From assembly GCF_013385635.1 (NCBI RefSeq), contig NZ_JACAPR010000023.1, positions 1 to 64,000 of the forward strand: a stretch of DNA of 64,000 nt, in the 5' to 3' direction. The notes beneath the pieces were generated by a model that was not told the origin of the DNA, made no database searches, and saw nothing but the letters and a program-made list of their open reading frames with translations. Below are positions 45,959 to 55,500 of the stretch, piece after piece (position 1 is the stretch's first letter; every line of letters starts with the position of its first letter). Made by a program: the position numbers and the translations under genes. This DNA is from Pseudomonas gingeri. Lineage in GTDB: Bacteria; Pseudomonadota; Gammaproteobacteria; Pseudomonadales; Pseudomonadaceae.

Positions 45959-46495
45959 ATGAACGCGACGCCGGCTTCTACCGATGATTTGATCGTTATC
46001 GGCAAGATCTACTCTGTTCATGGCGTTCGCGGCGAAGTGAAGGTTTATTCCTTTACTGATCCAATCAAAAACCTGTTGGACTACAAAACCTGGACGCTCA
46101 AGCGCGAAGGTAGCGTGAAACAGGTAGAGCTGGTCAGCGGACGCGGGAACGACAAGTTCCTGGTCGCAAAGCTCAAGGGTCTCGATGATCGTGAAGAAGC
46201 GCGTCTTCTGGCCGGTTATGAGATCTGCGTGCCGCGCAACCTGTTTCCTGAACTGACCGACGGCGAGTACTACTGGTACCAGCTGGAAGGTCTCAAGGTC
46301 ATCGATACCCTCGGACAACTGTTCGGGAAAGTCGATCACCTGCTGGAGACTGGCTCGAATGATGTCATGGTGGTCAAGCCTTGCCCGGGCAGCCTGGATG
46401 ATCGCGAACGCCTGTTGCCCTATACGGAGCAATGCGTGTTGGCCGTCGACCTTGCCGCTGGCGAGATGAAGGTGGATTGGGATGCGGACTTCTAA
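45959..46495 (+). CDS. rimM: 16S rRNA processing protein RimM
   Basis: A 178-residue ribosome maturation factor. The N-terminal RimM domain has IVIGKIYSVHGVRGEVKVYS, and the C-terminal PRC-barrel domain has YYWYQLEGLKVID. It binds S19 and assists 30S head assembly. trmD begins three bases downstream, so translation is probably coupled. Confidence 0.97.
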   Translation: MNATPASTDDLIVIGKIYSVHGVRGEVKVYSFTDPIKNLLDYKTWTLKREGSVKQVELVSGRGNDKFLVAKLKGLDDREEARLLAGYEICVPRNLFPELTDGEYYWYQLEGLKVIDTLGQLFGKVDHLLETGSNDVMVVKPCPGSLDDRERLLPYTEQCVLAVDLAAGEMKVDWDADF

Positions 46496-46498
46496 GCG

Positions 46499-47251
46499 AT
46501 GGCTAGCCTGCGCGTAGAAGTGATCAGTTTGTTTCCCGAAATGTTTTCCGCCATCAGCGATTACGGCATCACCAGTCGTGCGGTGAAACAGGGGCTCTTG
46601 CAGTTGACCTGTTGGAACCCGCGGGACTACACGACGGATCGACATCACACTGTGGACGATCGCCCATTTGGCGGTGGTCCGGGCATGGTGATGAAGATCA
46701 AGCCCCTTGAGGACGCCCTGGTTCAGGCCAAGGCAGCAGCAGGGGAGGCGGCGAAGGTGATTTACCTGTCGCCCCAGGGCCGGCAACTGAATCAGTTGGC
46801 GGTACGCGACCTGGCGAACAAGGAAGCCTTGATCCTCATTGCAGGTCGTTACGAAGGCATTGACGAGCGCTTTATAGAGGCTCATGTCGATGAAGAGTGG
46901 TCGATTGGGGACTATGTTCTTTCCGGTGGCGAGCTGCCGGCGATGGTCCTGATAGATGCGGTTACACGGCTGCTGCCCGGAGCTTTAGGGCATGCGGACT
47001 CCGCGGAGGAAGATTCCTTCACGGATGGTTTGCTGGATTGCCCGCACTACACCCGTCCGGAGGTGTATGCGGATCAGCGTGTTCCCGACGTGTTGCTCAG
47101 TGGCAACCACGCACATATCCGGCGTTGGCGTCTGAAGCAGTCCCTTGGCAGGACCTCGGAACGACGCGCCGATCTTCTGGAAAGCCGCTCGCTTTCTGGA
47201 GAAGAGAAGAAGCTGCTCGAGGAATACATCCGCGAGCGGGACGATAGTTAA
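46499..47251 (+). CDS. trmD: tRNA (guanine-N1-)-methyltransferase TrmD
   Basis: A 250-residue SPOUT methyltransferase that forms m1G37 in tRNAs and prevents +1 frameshifting. Motifs: SLFPEMFSAISDYGITSRAV, the GGGPGMVMK loop, the trefoil-knot SAM site with IAGRYEGIDERF, and YVLSGGELPAM. Length is standard. rplS follows after 45 bases. Confidence 0.98.
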   Translation: MASLRVEVISLFPEMFSAISDYGITSRAVKQGLLQLTCWNPRDYTTDRHHTVDDRPFGGGPGMVMKIKPLEDALVQAKAAAGEAAKVIYLSPQGRQLNQLAVRDLANKEALILIAGRYEGIDERFIEAHVDEEWSIGDYVLSGGELPAMVLIDAVTRLLPGALGHADSAEEDSFTDGLLDCPHYTRPEVYADQRVPDVLLSGNHAHIRRWRLKQSLGRTSERRADLLESRSLSGEEKKLLEEYIRERDDS

Positions 47252-47296
47252 CAACGTATCGATGGTAGATCAGACGATTTACCTTAGGAGCACAGC

Positions 47297-47647
47297 ATGA
47301 CTAACAAAATCATCCTTGCACTCGAAGCAGAGCAGATGACCAAAGAGATCCCTACCTTTGCCCCGGGCGACACCATTGTCGTTCAGGTGAAAGTGAAGGA
47401 AGGCGACCGTTCGCGTCTGCAGGCGTTCGAAGGCGTGGTAATTGCCAAGCGTAACCGTGGTGTGAACAGCGCGTTCACCGTACGTAAAATCTCCAACGGT
47501 GTTGGCGTAGAGCGTACTTTCCAGACCTACAGCCCGCAAATCGACAGCATGGCTGTCAAGCGTCGCGGCGACGTACGTAAGGCCAAGCTGTACTACCTGC
47601 GCGACCTGTCGGGTAAAGCAGCTCGCATCAAGGAAAAACTGGCTTAA
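47297..47647 (+). CDS. rplS: 50S ribosomal protein L19
   Basis: A 116-residue L19 at the 30S-50S interface: [36 protein letters not shown] and a basic C-terminus [19 protein letters not shown]. Strong ribosome binding site (TTAGGAG) about eight bases upstream. Last gene of the operon; a terminator follows. Confidence 0.98.
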
Positions 47648-47664
47648 GTCCAGCTTCCGATGCA

Positions 47665-47693
47665 GAAAAAAGCAGCCTACGGGCTGCTTTTTT
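47665..47693 (+). terminator. Terminator of the rpsP-rplS operon
   Basis: A run of A, stem AGCAGCC/GGGCTGCT with a short loop, then a run of six T. It lies about 20 bases after rplS. Confidence 0.93.
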
Positions 47694-47756
47694 GTTGTCT
47701 GCGTTTTGAAAAAACCATTGGTCGCTGTCACAGTCAGATTGCAATGGATACCCCGT

Positions 47757-47783
47757 GCAGGAGCTGGCTTGCCAGCGATGAGA
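47757..47783 (+). repeat. Single REP arm in the xerD leader
   Basis: A solitary copy of the GGAGC(T)GGCTTGCCAGCGATG arm ends about six bases before the xerD ATG. No inverted partner is present, so it is a REP singlet. Its end GATGAGA is the only purine-rich stretch available as ribosome binding site for xerD. Confidence 0.75.
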
Positions 47784-47788
47784 CCCTT

Positions 47789-48685
47789 ATGCCCGCCATC
47801 GATCACCCGCTTATCGACCAGTTCCTCGACGCCCTGTGGCTGGAGAAAGGTCTCTCGGACAATACCCGTGATGCCTATCGCAGCGACCTTGCGCTGTTCA
47901 ACGGCTGGTTGCAGGAAAAGGGCCTGGAGCTGCTCAATGCGGGTCGCGAGCTGATTCTCGACCACCTGGCCTGGCGTCTGGAGCAGTCCTACAAACCGCG
48001 CTCCACGGCCCGCTTTCTTTCCGGAGTGCGTGGGTTCTATCGTTATCTGCTGCGCGAAAAGCTAATCGCCGTCGATCCGACCCTGCAGGTGGAGATGCCG
48101 CAGTTGGGGCGTCCATTGCCCAAGTCCCTGTCGGAAGCCGACGTCGAAGCCTTGCTGAAAGCGCCGGACCTGAGCGAGGCGATCGGCCAGCGCGACCGCG
48201 CCATGCTCGAAGTGCTGTACGCCTGCGGGCTGCGGGTGACGGAACTGATCAGTCTGACCCTGGAACAGGTCAACCTGCGCCAGGGCGTGCTGCGGGTCAT
48301 GGGCAAGGGCAGCAAGGAACGCCTGGTGCCGATGGGCGAGGAAGCGATTGTCTGGGTCGAACGCTACATGCGCGATGCCCGTGGCGAACTGCTCGGCGGC
48401 CGGCCGAGCGATGTGCTGTTTCCCAGCCAGCGCGGCGAGCAGATGACCCGCCAGACCTTCTGGCACCGAATCAAGCACCAGGCCAAGGTCGCCGGGATCG
48501 GCAAATCGCTGTCCCCGCACACCCTGCGCCATGCCTTTGCGACCCATCTGCTCAACCACGGTGCGGACCTGCGGGTGGTGCAGATGCTGCTGGGGCACAG
48601 CGACCTGTCGACCACCCAGATCTATACCCATGTCGCCCGTGCCCGCCTGCAGGACATGCACGCCAAACATCACCCGCGCGGCTGA
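47789..48685 (+). CDS. xerD: Site-specific tyrosine recombinase XerD
   Basis: A 298-residue recombinase that with XerC resolves chromosome dimers at dif. N-terminal SAM-like DNA-binding domain, then a catalytic domain with arginine in ACGLRVTELISL, HTLRHAFATHLL (His/Arg), LLGHSDLSTTQ and the nucleophile Tyr279. Length and tyrosine position match E. coli XerD. ATG 47789 (MPAIDHPLIDQFL) is the family start; the frame extends upstream through the REP arm but is not expected to be coding. Confidence 0.96.
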   Translation: MPAIDHPLIDQFLDALWLEKGLSDNTRDAYRSDLALFNGWLQEKGLELLNAGRELILDHLAWRLEQSYKPRSTARFLSGVRGFYRYLLREKLIAVDPTLQVEMPQLGRPLPKSLSEADVEALLKAPDLSEAIGQRDRAMLEVLYACGLRVTELISLTLEQVNLRQGVLRVMGKGSKERLVPMGEEAIVWVERYMRDARGELLGGRPSDVLFPSQRGEQMTRQTFWHRIKHQAKVAGIGKSLSPHTLRHAFATHLLNHGADLRVVQMLLGHSDLSTTQIYTHVARARLQDMHAKHHPRG

Positions 48686-48816
48686 GGCGACACGGGGTTC
48701 GGCCCAGCCGGGCTTATGTGATAGGCTTTATCGGTTTGCAAAGCGGGCACTTGAAACCGGTCTGTTCCAGAACGGATCGATCAGCCTGGCCCCTTTGCCC
48801 GCTATCAGGAGTTCCC

Positions 48817-49548
48817 ATGCGCTTGACTCAGATTTTCGCCGCCGCCGCCCTGGCGTTGGTCAGCACCTTCGCCTTGGCCGATGACACCGCCGAACAGGCG
48901 ATTCGCAAGAGCCTCGACAGCCTCCAGCTGGAAACTCCGGTGGAGAGCATTTCCGCCAGTCCCCTGGCCGGCCTTTACGAAGTCAAGCTCAAGGGCAGCC
49001 GCGTGCTGTATGCCAGCGCCGACGGCCAGTTCGTCATGCAGGGCTATCTGTTCCAGCTCAAGGACGGCAAGCCGGTCAACCTGACCGAAAAAACCGAGCG
49101 CCTGGGCATCTCCAAGCTGATCAACGGTATTCCGGTGGCCGAGACCGTGGTCTATCCGGCCATCGGCGAAACCAAGTCGCATATCACCGTGTTCACCGAT
49201 ACCACCTGCCCGTACTGCCACAAGCTGCACGCGGAAGTGCCGGCGCTGAACAAGATGGGCATCGAAGTGCGTTATGTCGCCTTCCCGCGCCAGGGCCTGG
49301 GTTCGCCGGGTGACGAGCAGTTGCAGGCGGTCTGGTGCTCGGCCGACAAGAAAACCGCCATGGACCAGATGGTCGATGGCAAGGAAATCAAGGCCGCCAA
49401 GTGTGCCAACCCGGTATCCAGGCAGTTCGCCCTCGGCCAGTCGATCGGGGTCAACGGCACACCGGCCATCGTCCTGGCTGACGGCCAGGTGATTCCGGGC
49501 TACCAGCCGGCGGCACAAGTTGCCAAACTGGCCTTGGCCGCCAAGTAA
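48817..49548 (+). CDS. dsbC: Thiol:disulfide interchange protein DsbC
   Basis: A 243-residue periplasmic disulfide isomerase. Signal peptide (1-21, ALA-DD cleavage), N-terminal dimerisation domain (to about 80), and thioredoxin-fold domain with active-site CPYC (Cys131-Cys134) plus the second structural cysteine pair (WCSADKK and AKCANP). ATG 48817 with AGGAG upstream. Kept reduced by DsbD; it corrects wrong disulfides in exported proteins. Confidence 0.95.
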   Translation: MRLTQIFAAAALALVSTFALADDTAEQAIRKSLDSLQLETPVESISASPLAGLYEVKLKGSRVLYASADGQFVMQGYLFQLKDGKPVNLTEKTERLGISKLINGIPVAETVVYPAIGETKSHITVFTDTTCPYCHKLHAEVPALNKMGIEVRYVAFPRQGLGSPGDEQLQAVWCSADKKTAMDQMVDGKEIKAAKCANPVSRQFALGQSIGVNGTPAIVLADGQVIPGYQPAAQVAKLALAAK

Positions 49549-49617
49549 TCCAGCCTCGTCGCGGTCGCCTTTGACGAGCAAGACCCCGGACATCTGGCCC
49601 GGCGGTCCTAAACAGCA

Positions 49618-49644
49618 AGCCGCTGGTGGTCCAGCGGCTGTTTT
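49618..49644 (+). terminator. Terminator between dsbC and hom
   Basis: Stem AGCCGCTGG/CCAGCGGCT with a four-base loop and TTTT. Ends dsbC transcription. Confidence 0.82.
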
Positions 49645-49646
49645 CC

Positions 49647-49669
49647 ACGGCCGACCTCGCGTCGGCCGT
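49647..49669 (+). terminator. Second hairpin upstream of hom
   Basis: Perfect stem ACGGCCGAC/GTCGGCCGT with a five-base loop and TTTC, starting three bases after the first terminator and ending 17 bases before the hom start. Either a back-up terminator or a leader structure for hom; no Thr/Ile-rich leader peptide was found. Confidence 0.55.
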
Positions 49670-49686
49670 TTCATGGGGAGTTCAGA

Positions 49687-50991
49687 GTGAAACCGGTCAA
49701 AGTAGGCATCTGTGGGTTAGGTACCGTCGGTGGCGGCACCTTCAACGTACTTCAGCGTAACGCCGAGGAAATTGCTCGTCGTGCCGGGCGTGGAATCGAA
49801 GTGGCGCAAATCGCCACGCGCACGCCAAAGCCTCAGTTCCAAACGACCGGTATTGCGATTACCAGCGATGTCTTCGAAGTGGCCACGAACCCTGAGATCG
49901 ACATCGTCATAGAGCTGATGGGCGGCTATACCGTTGCCCGCGAGCTGGTACTCAAAGCGATCGAGAACGGCAAGCATGTGGTCACCGCGAACAAGGCGCT
50001 GATCGCCGTGCACGGCAATGAAATCTTCGCCAAGGCCCGCGAGAAGGGCGTGATCGTCGCGTTCGAAGCGGCCGTGGCCGGCGGTATCCCGGTGATCAAG
50101 GCGATCCGTGAAGGCCTGTCGGCCAACCGTATCAACTGGGTCGCCGGCATCATCAACGGCACGGGCAACTTCATCCTTACCGAGATGCGCGAGAAGGGCC
50201 GTACCTTCGAGGACGTGCTGGTCGAGGCCCAGGCCCTGGGTTACGCCGAAGCCGATCCGACCTTCGACGTCGAAGGCATCGATGCCGCGCACAAGCTGAC
50301 CATCCTGGCGTCCATCGCGTTCGGTATTCCGCTGCAGTTCGACAAGGCCTACACCGAAGGCATCACCCAACTGACCACTGCCGACGTCAACTATGCCGAG
50401 GCCCTGGGCTATCGCATCAAGCACCTGGGCGTGGCGCGCAGCACCGCTGCCGGTATCGAGTTGCGGGTCCATCCGACGCTGATCCCGGCCGATCGCCTGA
50501 TCGCCAACGTCAACGGTGTGATGAACGCCGTCATGGTCAATGGCGACGCCGCCGGTTCGACCCTGTTCTACGGTGCCGGTGCCGGCATGGAACCCACCGC
50601 TTCGTCGGTCATCGCCGACCTGGTGGACGTGGTGCGGGCAATGACCTCCGACCCGGAGAATCGTGTACCGCACCTGGCCTTCCAGCCGGATTCGCTGTCG
50701 GCCCACCCGATCCTGCCGATCGAGGCCTGCGAAAGTTCCTACTACCTGCGGATCCAGGCCAAGGACCATCCGGGTGTCCTGGCCCAGGTGGCGAGCATCC
50801 TGTCGGAGCGCGGGATCAACATCGAATCGATCATGCAGAAGGAAGTCGAAGAGCATGACGGCCTGGTGCCGATGATCCTGTTGACCCACCGCGTGCTGGA
50901 GCAGCACATCAACGACGCCATCGCTGCGCTGGAGGCCCTGCAAGGTGTGGTCGGCCCTGTCGTGCGGATCCGCGTCGAGCACTTGAACTAA
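49687..50991 (+). CDS. hom: Homoserine dehydrogenase
   Basis: A 434-residue enzyme reducing aspartate semialdehyde to homoserine (Thr/Met/Ile branch). NAD(P)-binding domain (VGICGLGTVGGGTFNVL), catalytic domain with AAVAGGIPVIKAIREGLSAN and GIINGTGNFILTEM, and a C-terminal ACT domain (about 350-430) for feedback control by threonine. No aspartokinase part is fused, as usual in pseudomonads. GTG start with GGGGAG upstream. thrC follows after 31 bases. Confidence 0.97.
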   Translation: MKPVKVGICGLGTVGGGTFNVLQRNAEEIARRAGRGIEVAQIATRTPKPQFQTTGIAITSDVFEVATNPEIDIVIELMGGYTVARELVLKAIENGKHVVTANKALIAVHGNEIFAKAREKGVIVAFEAAVAGGIPVIKAIREGLSANRINWVAGIINGTGNFILTEMREKGRTFEDVLVEAQALGYAEADPTFDVEGIDAAHKLTILASIAFGIPLQFDKAYTEGITQLTTADVNYAEALGYRIKHLGVARSTAAGIELRVHPTLIPADRLIANVNGVMNAVMVNGDAAGSTLFYGAGAGMEPTASSVIADLVDVVRAMTSDPENRVPHLAFQPDSLSAHPILPIEACESSYYLRIQAKDHPGVLAQVASILSERGINIESIMQKEVEEHDGLVPMILLTHRVLEQHINDAIAALEALQGVVGPVVRIRVEHLN

Positions 50992-51022
50992 GCCGGCGCT
51001 GCCGATTAGAGAGGAATTCTTC

Positions 51023-52432
51023 ATGCGTTACATCAGTACCCGCGGCCAGGCACCGGCCCTGAATTTCGAAGACGTGCTGCTGGCCGGCCTGGCCAGCGAC
51101 GGTGGCCTGTACGTGCCGGAAAACCTGCCACGCTTCACCCAGGAGGAAATCGCTTCCTGGGCCGGCCTGCCGTACCACGAGCTGGCGTTCCGGGTCATGC
51201 GCCCGTTCGTCACCGGCAGCATTGTGGATGCCGACTTCAAGAAGATCCTCGAGGAAACATACGGGGTCTTCGCCCATAACGCCGTCGCGCCGTTGCGCCA
51301 GCTCAATGGCAACGAATGGGTGCTCGAGCTGTTCCACGGCCCGACTCTGGCGTTCAAGGACTTCGCCCTGCAACTGCTCGGCCGCTTGCTCGACTACGTG
51401 CTGGAAAAGCGCGGCGAGCGCGTGGTGATCGTCGGCGCCACCTCCGGTGATACCGGCTCGGCGGCGATCGAAGGCTGCAAGCATTGCGAGAACGTCGATA
51501 TCTTCATCCTGCATCCGCACAACCGGGTGTCGGAAGTGCAGCGGCGGCAGATGACCACCCTTTTCGGCGAGAACATCCACAACATCGCCATCGAAGGCAA
51601 CTTCGACGACTGCCAGGAAATGGTCAAGAACAGCTTCGCCGACCAGAGCTTTCTCAAAGGCACGCGGCTGGTCGCGGTGAACTCGATCAACTGGGCGCGA
51701 ATCATGGCCCAGATCGTCTACTACTTCCATGCGGCCCTGCAGTTGGGCGGCCCGGCCCGTTCGGTGGCGTTCTCGGTGCCGACCGGCAACTTCGGCGACA
51801 TCTTCGCCGGCTACCTGGCGCGCAACATGGGCCTGCCGATCAGCCAGCTGATCGTCGCCACCAACCGCAACGACATCCTGCACCGCTTCATGAGCGGCAA
51901 CCAGTACGTCAAGGAAACCCTGCACGCGACCCTGTCGCCGTCCATGGACATCATGGTCTCGTCGAACTTCGAACGCCTGCTGTTCGACTTGCACGGTCGT
52001 AACGGCGCGGCCATCGCCGGCCTGATGGACACCTTCAAGCAAGGTGGCGGTTTCAGTGTCGACCAGGATCGCTGGACCGAGGCGCGCAAGCTGTTCGACT
52101 CCCTGGCCGTGGACGATGCGCAGACCTGCGAGACCATCGCCGAAGTCTTCGCCCAGACCGGCGAGGTGCTCGACCCGCATACCGCCATCGGCGTCAAGGC
52201 CGCCCGTGAGTGCCGTCGCAGCCTGGATACGCCGATGGTGATCCTGGGCACTGCGCACCCGGTCAAGTTCCCTGAAGCAGTTGAGAAAGCGGGTGTAGGA
52301 AAAGCTCTTGAGCTGCCAGCACATCTTTCCGATTTGTTTGAAAGAGATGAGCGTTGCACGGTCCTGGCCAACGACCTGAAAGCCGTACAGGCCTTTGTCA
52401 GCCAGCATGGCAACCGCGGCAAGCCGCTCTGA
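51023..52432 (+). CDS. thrC: Threonine synthase
   Basis: A 469-residue PLP enzyme converting O-phosphohomoserine to threonine. PLP lysine is Lys112 in GPTLAFKDFALQ; phosphate-binding loop GATSGDTGSAAIEG; conserved PTGNFGDIFAGY. Start MRYISTRGQAPAL with AGAGAGGAATTC-type ribosome binding site. Forms the hom-thrC operon and ends at a strong terminator. Confidence 0.97.
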   Translation: MRYISTRGQAPALNFEDVLLAGLASDGGLYVPENLPRFTQEEIASWAGLPYHELAFRVMRPFVTGSIVDADFKKILEETYGVFAHNAVAPLRQLNGNEWVLELFHGPTLAFKDFALQLLGRLLDYVLEKRGERVVIVGATSGDTGSAAIEGCKHCENVDIFILHPHNRVSEVQRRQMTTLFGENIHNIAIEGNFDDCQEMVKNSFADQSFLKGTRLVAVNSINWARIMAQIVYYFHAALQLGGPARSVAFSVPTGNFGDIFAGYLARNMGLPISQLIVATNRNDILHRFMSGNQYVKETLHATLSPSMDIMVSSNFERLLFDLHGRNGAAIAGLMDTFKQGGGFSVDQDRWTEARKLFDSLAVDDAQTCETIAEVFAQTGEVLDPHTAIGVKAARECRRSLDTPMVILGTAHPVKFPEAVEKAGVGKALELPAHLSDLFERDERCTVLANDLKAVQAFVSQHGNRGKPL

Positions 52433-52456
52433 CCGACTAGAAAGGTCACACTTTAG

Positions 52457-52486
52457 AGCCCGCCCCTTGGCGGGCTTTATCGTTTT
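52457..52486 (+). terminator. Terminator of hom-thrC
   Basis: Stem AGCCCGCC/GGCGGGCT with a four-base loop followed by TTATCGTTTTT. Confidence 0.88.
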
Positions 52487-52548
52487 TGCATGCCAAACTT
52501 GCGCCCTGTTTTTTCATGTTCCGAATAAAAGGGGTCAGGTAATTCGTC

Positions 52549-55500
52549 ATGGTGTTTCAGCGCAGATCGCTACATTCCACTCTGGCATGGCTGCTATTGG
52601 CGCTGCTTGCGAGCCTGTCGGGCCATTCGATGGCTGCGCAGGGGCTGCCATTCAGCCTGCCCGCGTCGTTTGTCGAGCTCGACCGGTTGCCCTTGAGTGC
52701 GGACGAGCGGCACTGGCTGGGGGCCGAGCGTATCTTGCGGGTGGGTATTTCGGTGGCCGACTACGAGCCGGTGGACATTACCAACGACCGTAATCGCTAC
52801 CAGGGTATCAGCGCCGACTATGTCGGACTGATCCGCGATCGGCTCGGGGTGGCGGTGGAGGTCATCGGCTTTGCCGAGCGTGACCAGGCCGTGGAAGCCT
52901 TGCGCAACGGCCAGATCGATTTCCTCACCAGCGCCAACGGCTTCGAGCGGGGCGTTCCCGAGCTGGCGTTCTCCAGCGACTACATGCCCGACCGATCAGT
53001 GATCGTCACTCGCAGTGAAACCCCTGGCCTGGGTGATCTCAAGGACCGCAAGGTGGTCCTGCTGGAAGGTTATGCCGATGCGCAGGTGGTGCATGCCACC
53101 TATCCCGGAAGCAGGATCATCCTCGCGCCGACCCTCTACAGCGCACTGGAGGCACTGGCCCAGGGCGAGGTCGACGCCTTTATCGGCAATGAAGTGATTG
53201 TCCGGGCCTACAAGACCATCCGGCCTTATATGGGCTTGCAGATTCGTGGCCAGAGCGCGCTGCCGCCCATCGGCTTCGCCTTTGCCACGCGCAAGTCGCA
53301 GCCGTTGCTCAGTGGCTTGATCCAGCGTGCGCTGGACAGTATCGACGAGGCCACGCAACGGGAAATCCTGGCACGCTGGACCACCGGTTTCGGCTCGGAT
53401 ATCACCCAGCCGCGGGTCAACCTGACCCCCGCGGAACTGGCCTGGATCGACAAGCATCCACGGGTGGTGGTCGCGTCCCAGCAGTATCCGCCGCATATCT
53501 ACAAGGATGGCCACGACCGCTGGGTAGGCCTCAATGCCGACCTGCTGGCGCGTATTTCACGGATGACCGGGCTGCAGTTCGTCTTCGAGGAAAGCTTCTC
53601 CACTATGCAGACCATCGGCATGCTCAAGGAGGGCAAGGCGATGATGAACGGCTCGCTGGCGGAAAGTCCTGAGCGCAAGGCCTTCCTGAATTTCACCTAT
53701 GCCTTCGGCGGCAGTTCCTGGGTCTTTGTCGTGCCGGTCAACGACTCCCCGCTGGGCTCGTTCAAGCAGCTGTCCGGACGTGTCCTGGCGCTACCCGAAG
53801 GGCATGCGCTGCAAACGATGATTCGCCGCGAGCACCCTGATGTCGTGCTGCGCAGTGTCAGGACCCCGGAGGAGGCCCGCGCCCTGGTGGAGAATGGCGA
53901 GGCGGCGGCGACCATTCAGAGCGATGCCTGGGCCTATCTGTATCCGCCCGGCAGATTGAAGGTCGGGCGCAGCGTGGAAGGGCTCTGGTCCGCCGACAGT
54001 TTTTCGGTGGTGAAGACGTCTCCCGAACTGCTCAGCATTCTCAACAAGTCGCTGGAGGCGTTTCCTGTCGCGGAACTGCGGGCACTGCGGATCAAGTGGC
54101 TCGGTGCCGTACCCGTGGCACCGCCGCCGTCGGTGTGGAAGCGGGTACCACGCTGGGTCTATGGGCTGGCCGGGGCGATGTTGCTGCTGGGGGTTGTCTC
54201 GCTCGCCTGGAACCGCCGCCTGAATATCCAGATTCGCCAGCGCCGCCAGGCCGAGCAGGAGCTCAATGACCGGCTGGCCTTCCAGCGGGCGCTGCTGGAC
54301 GGCATCCCCAATCCGATTTTCGTGCGTGACCTGCAAGGGCGGCTGATCACCTGCAATCGCAGTTACGAGCAGGGCCTGTCGACGACACTGGAGCAGGTAC
54401 AGGGGCGGCGTGTTACCGAAACCGGCATGCTGCCCGAGGAGGTTGCCCGGCAACTGCATGATGAGTTCGTGCAGTTGCTGGACGACCAGCAACCGGTCTT
54501 CAAGGATCGTCGGCTCGAATTTATCAGTGGCAGTATCGATGTCTATCAATGGATGGTGCCCTTCTACTCGGCCGAGGCGCAGTTGCAGGGGCTGTTGGGC
54601 GGCTGGATCGATATCACCGAAAGAAAGCGACTCGAGGCACAACTGACCGAGGCCCGTCGGCAGGCCGAGCAGGCCAGCGAGGCCAAGAGTGCCTTCCTGG
54701 CAACCATGAGCCATGAAATTCGCACGCCCATGGGGGCCATCATCGGCTTGCTCGAAGTGGAGCGCGAACAGGCGCTGGCCAGGGGGCAGGCATTCTCGCA
54801 AGGTTTGCAGGTGGCCTATCAGTCGGCGCGGGAGCTGACTACGCTGATCGGCGACAGCCTCGACCTGGCCAAAATCGAGGCCGGGCGCATGCGCCTGGAC
54901 CTGCAACCCACCGACTTGAAGCATTTCCTCGAGGGCGTCGTGCGCTTGTTCCAAGCCCAGGCCGGGGAGAAGGGGATCGAACTGAGCCTGGATATCGAAC
55001 CCCTGTTCGTGGACGACCATCGGCTCGACCCGCTGCGCTTGCGCCAGGTGCTGCACAACCTGATCGGCAATGCCCTGAAGTTCACCCATGAGGGCTTTGT
55101 TCGCGTTCGCGTTGTCCGGCTTGCGCAATCGGCGGATATCGACCACCTCTGCATCGCTATCGAAGACAGCGGCAGGGGCATCGGCCCGGAGCAACAGGCA
55201 GCACTGTTCACACCCTTTATGCAGGTTCGCGGCGAAACCGATGAGGAATATCGCGGGACCGGCCTGGGCCTGAGTATCTGCAAGCAACTGGTGGAACTGA
55301 TGGGCGGCGACATCGAGCTGCAAAGCCATGCCGGGCAGGGCACCCAGGTGCGCCTGGAGTTGCCGCTCCAGCGCGAGGCACGCCGCTCGACACCGGTACC
55401 GCAGCTCGATACCAGGTCCGAGCTGCCGGCCTTGAACGTGTTGATCGTCGATGACCTTTCCGCCAATCGCCTGGTGCTGCATCAGCAGCTCGCCGTGCTC

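Noticed and set aside
47660..47788. N-terminal extension of xerD
   Set aside because: It would translate the rplS terminator and a REP arm; XerD begins at 47789, giving the standard 298 residues.
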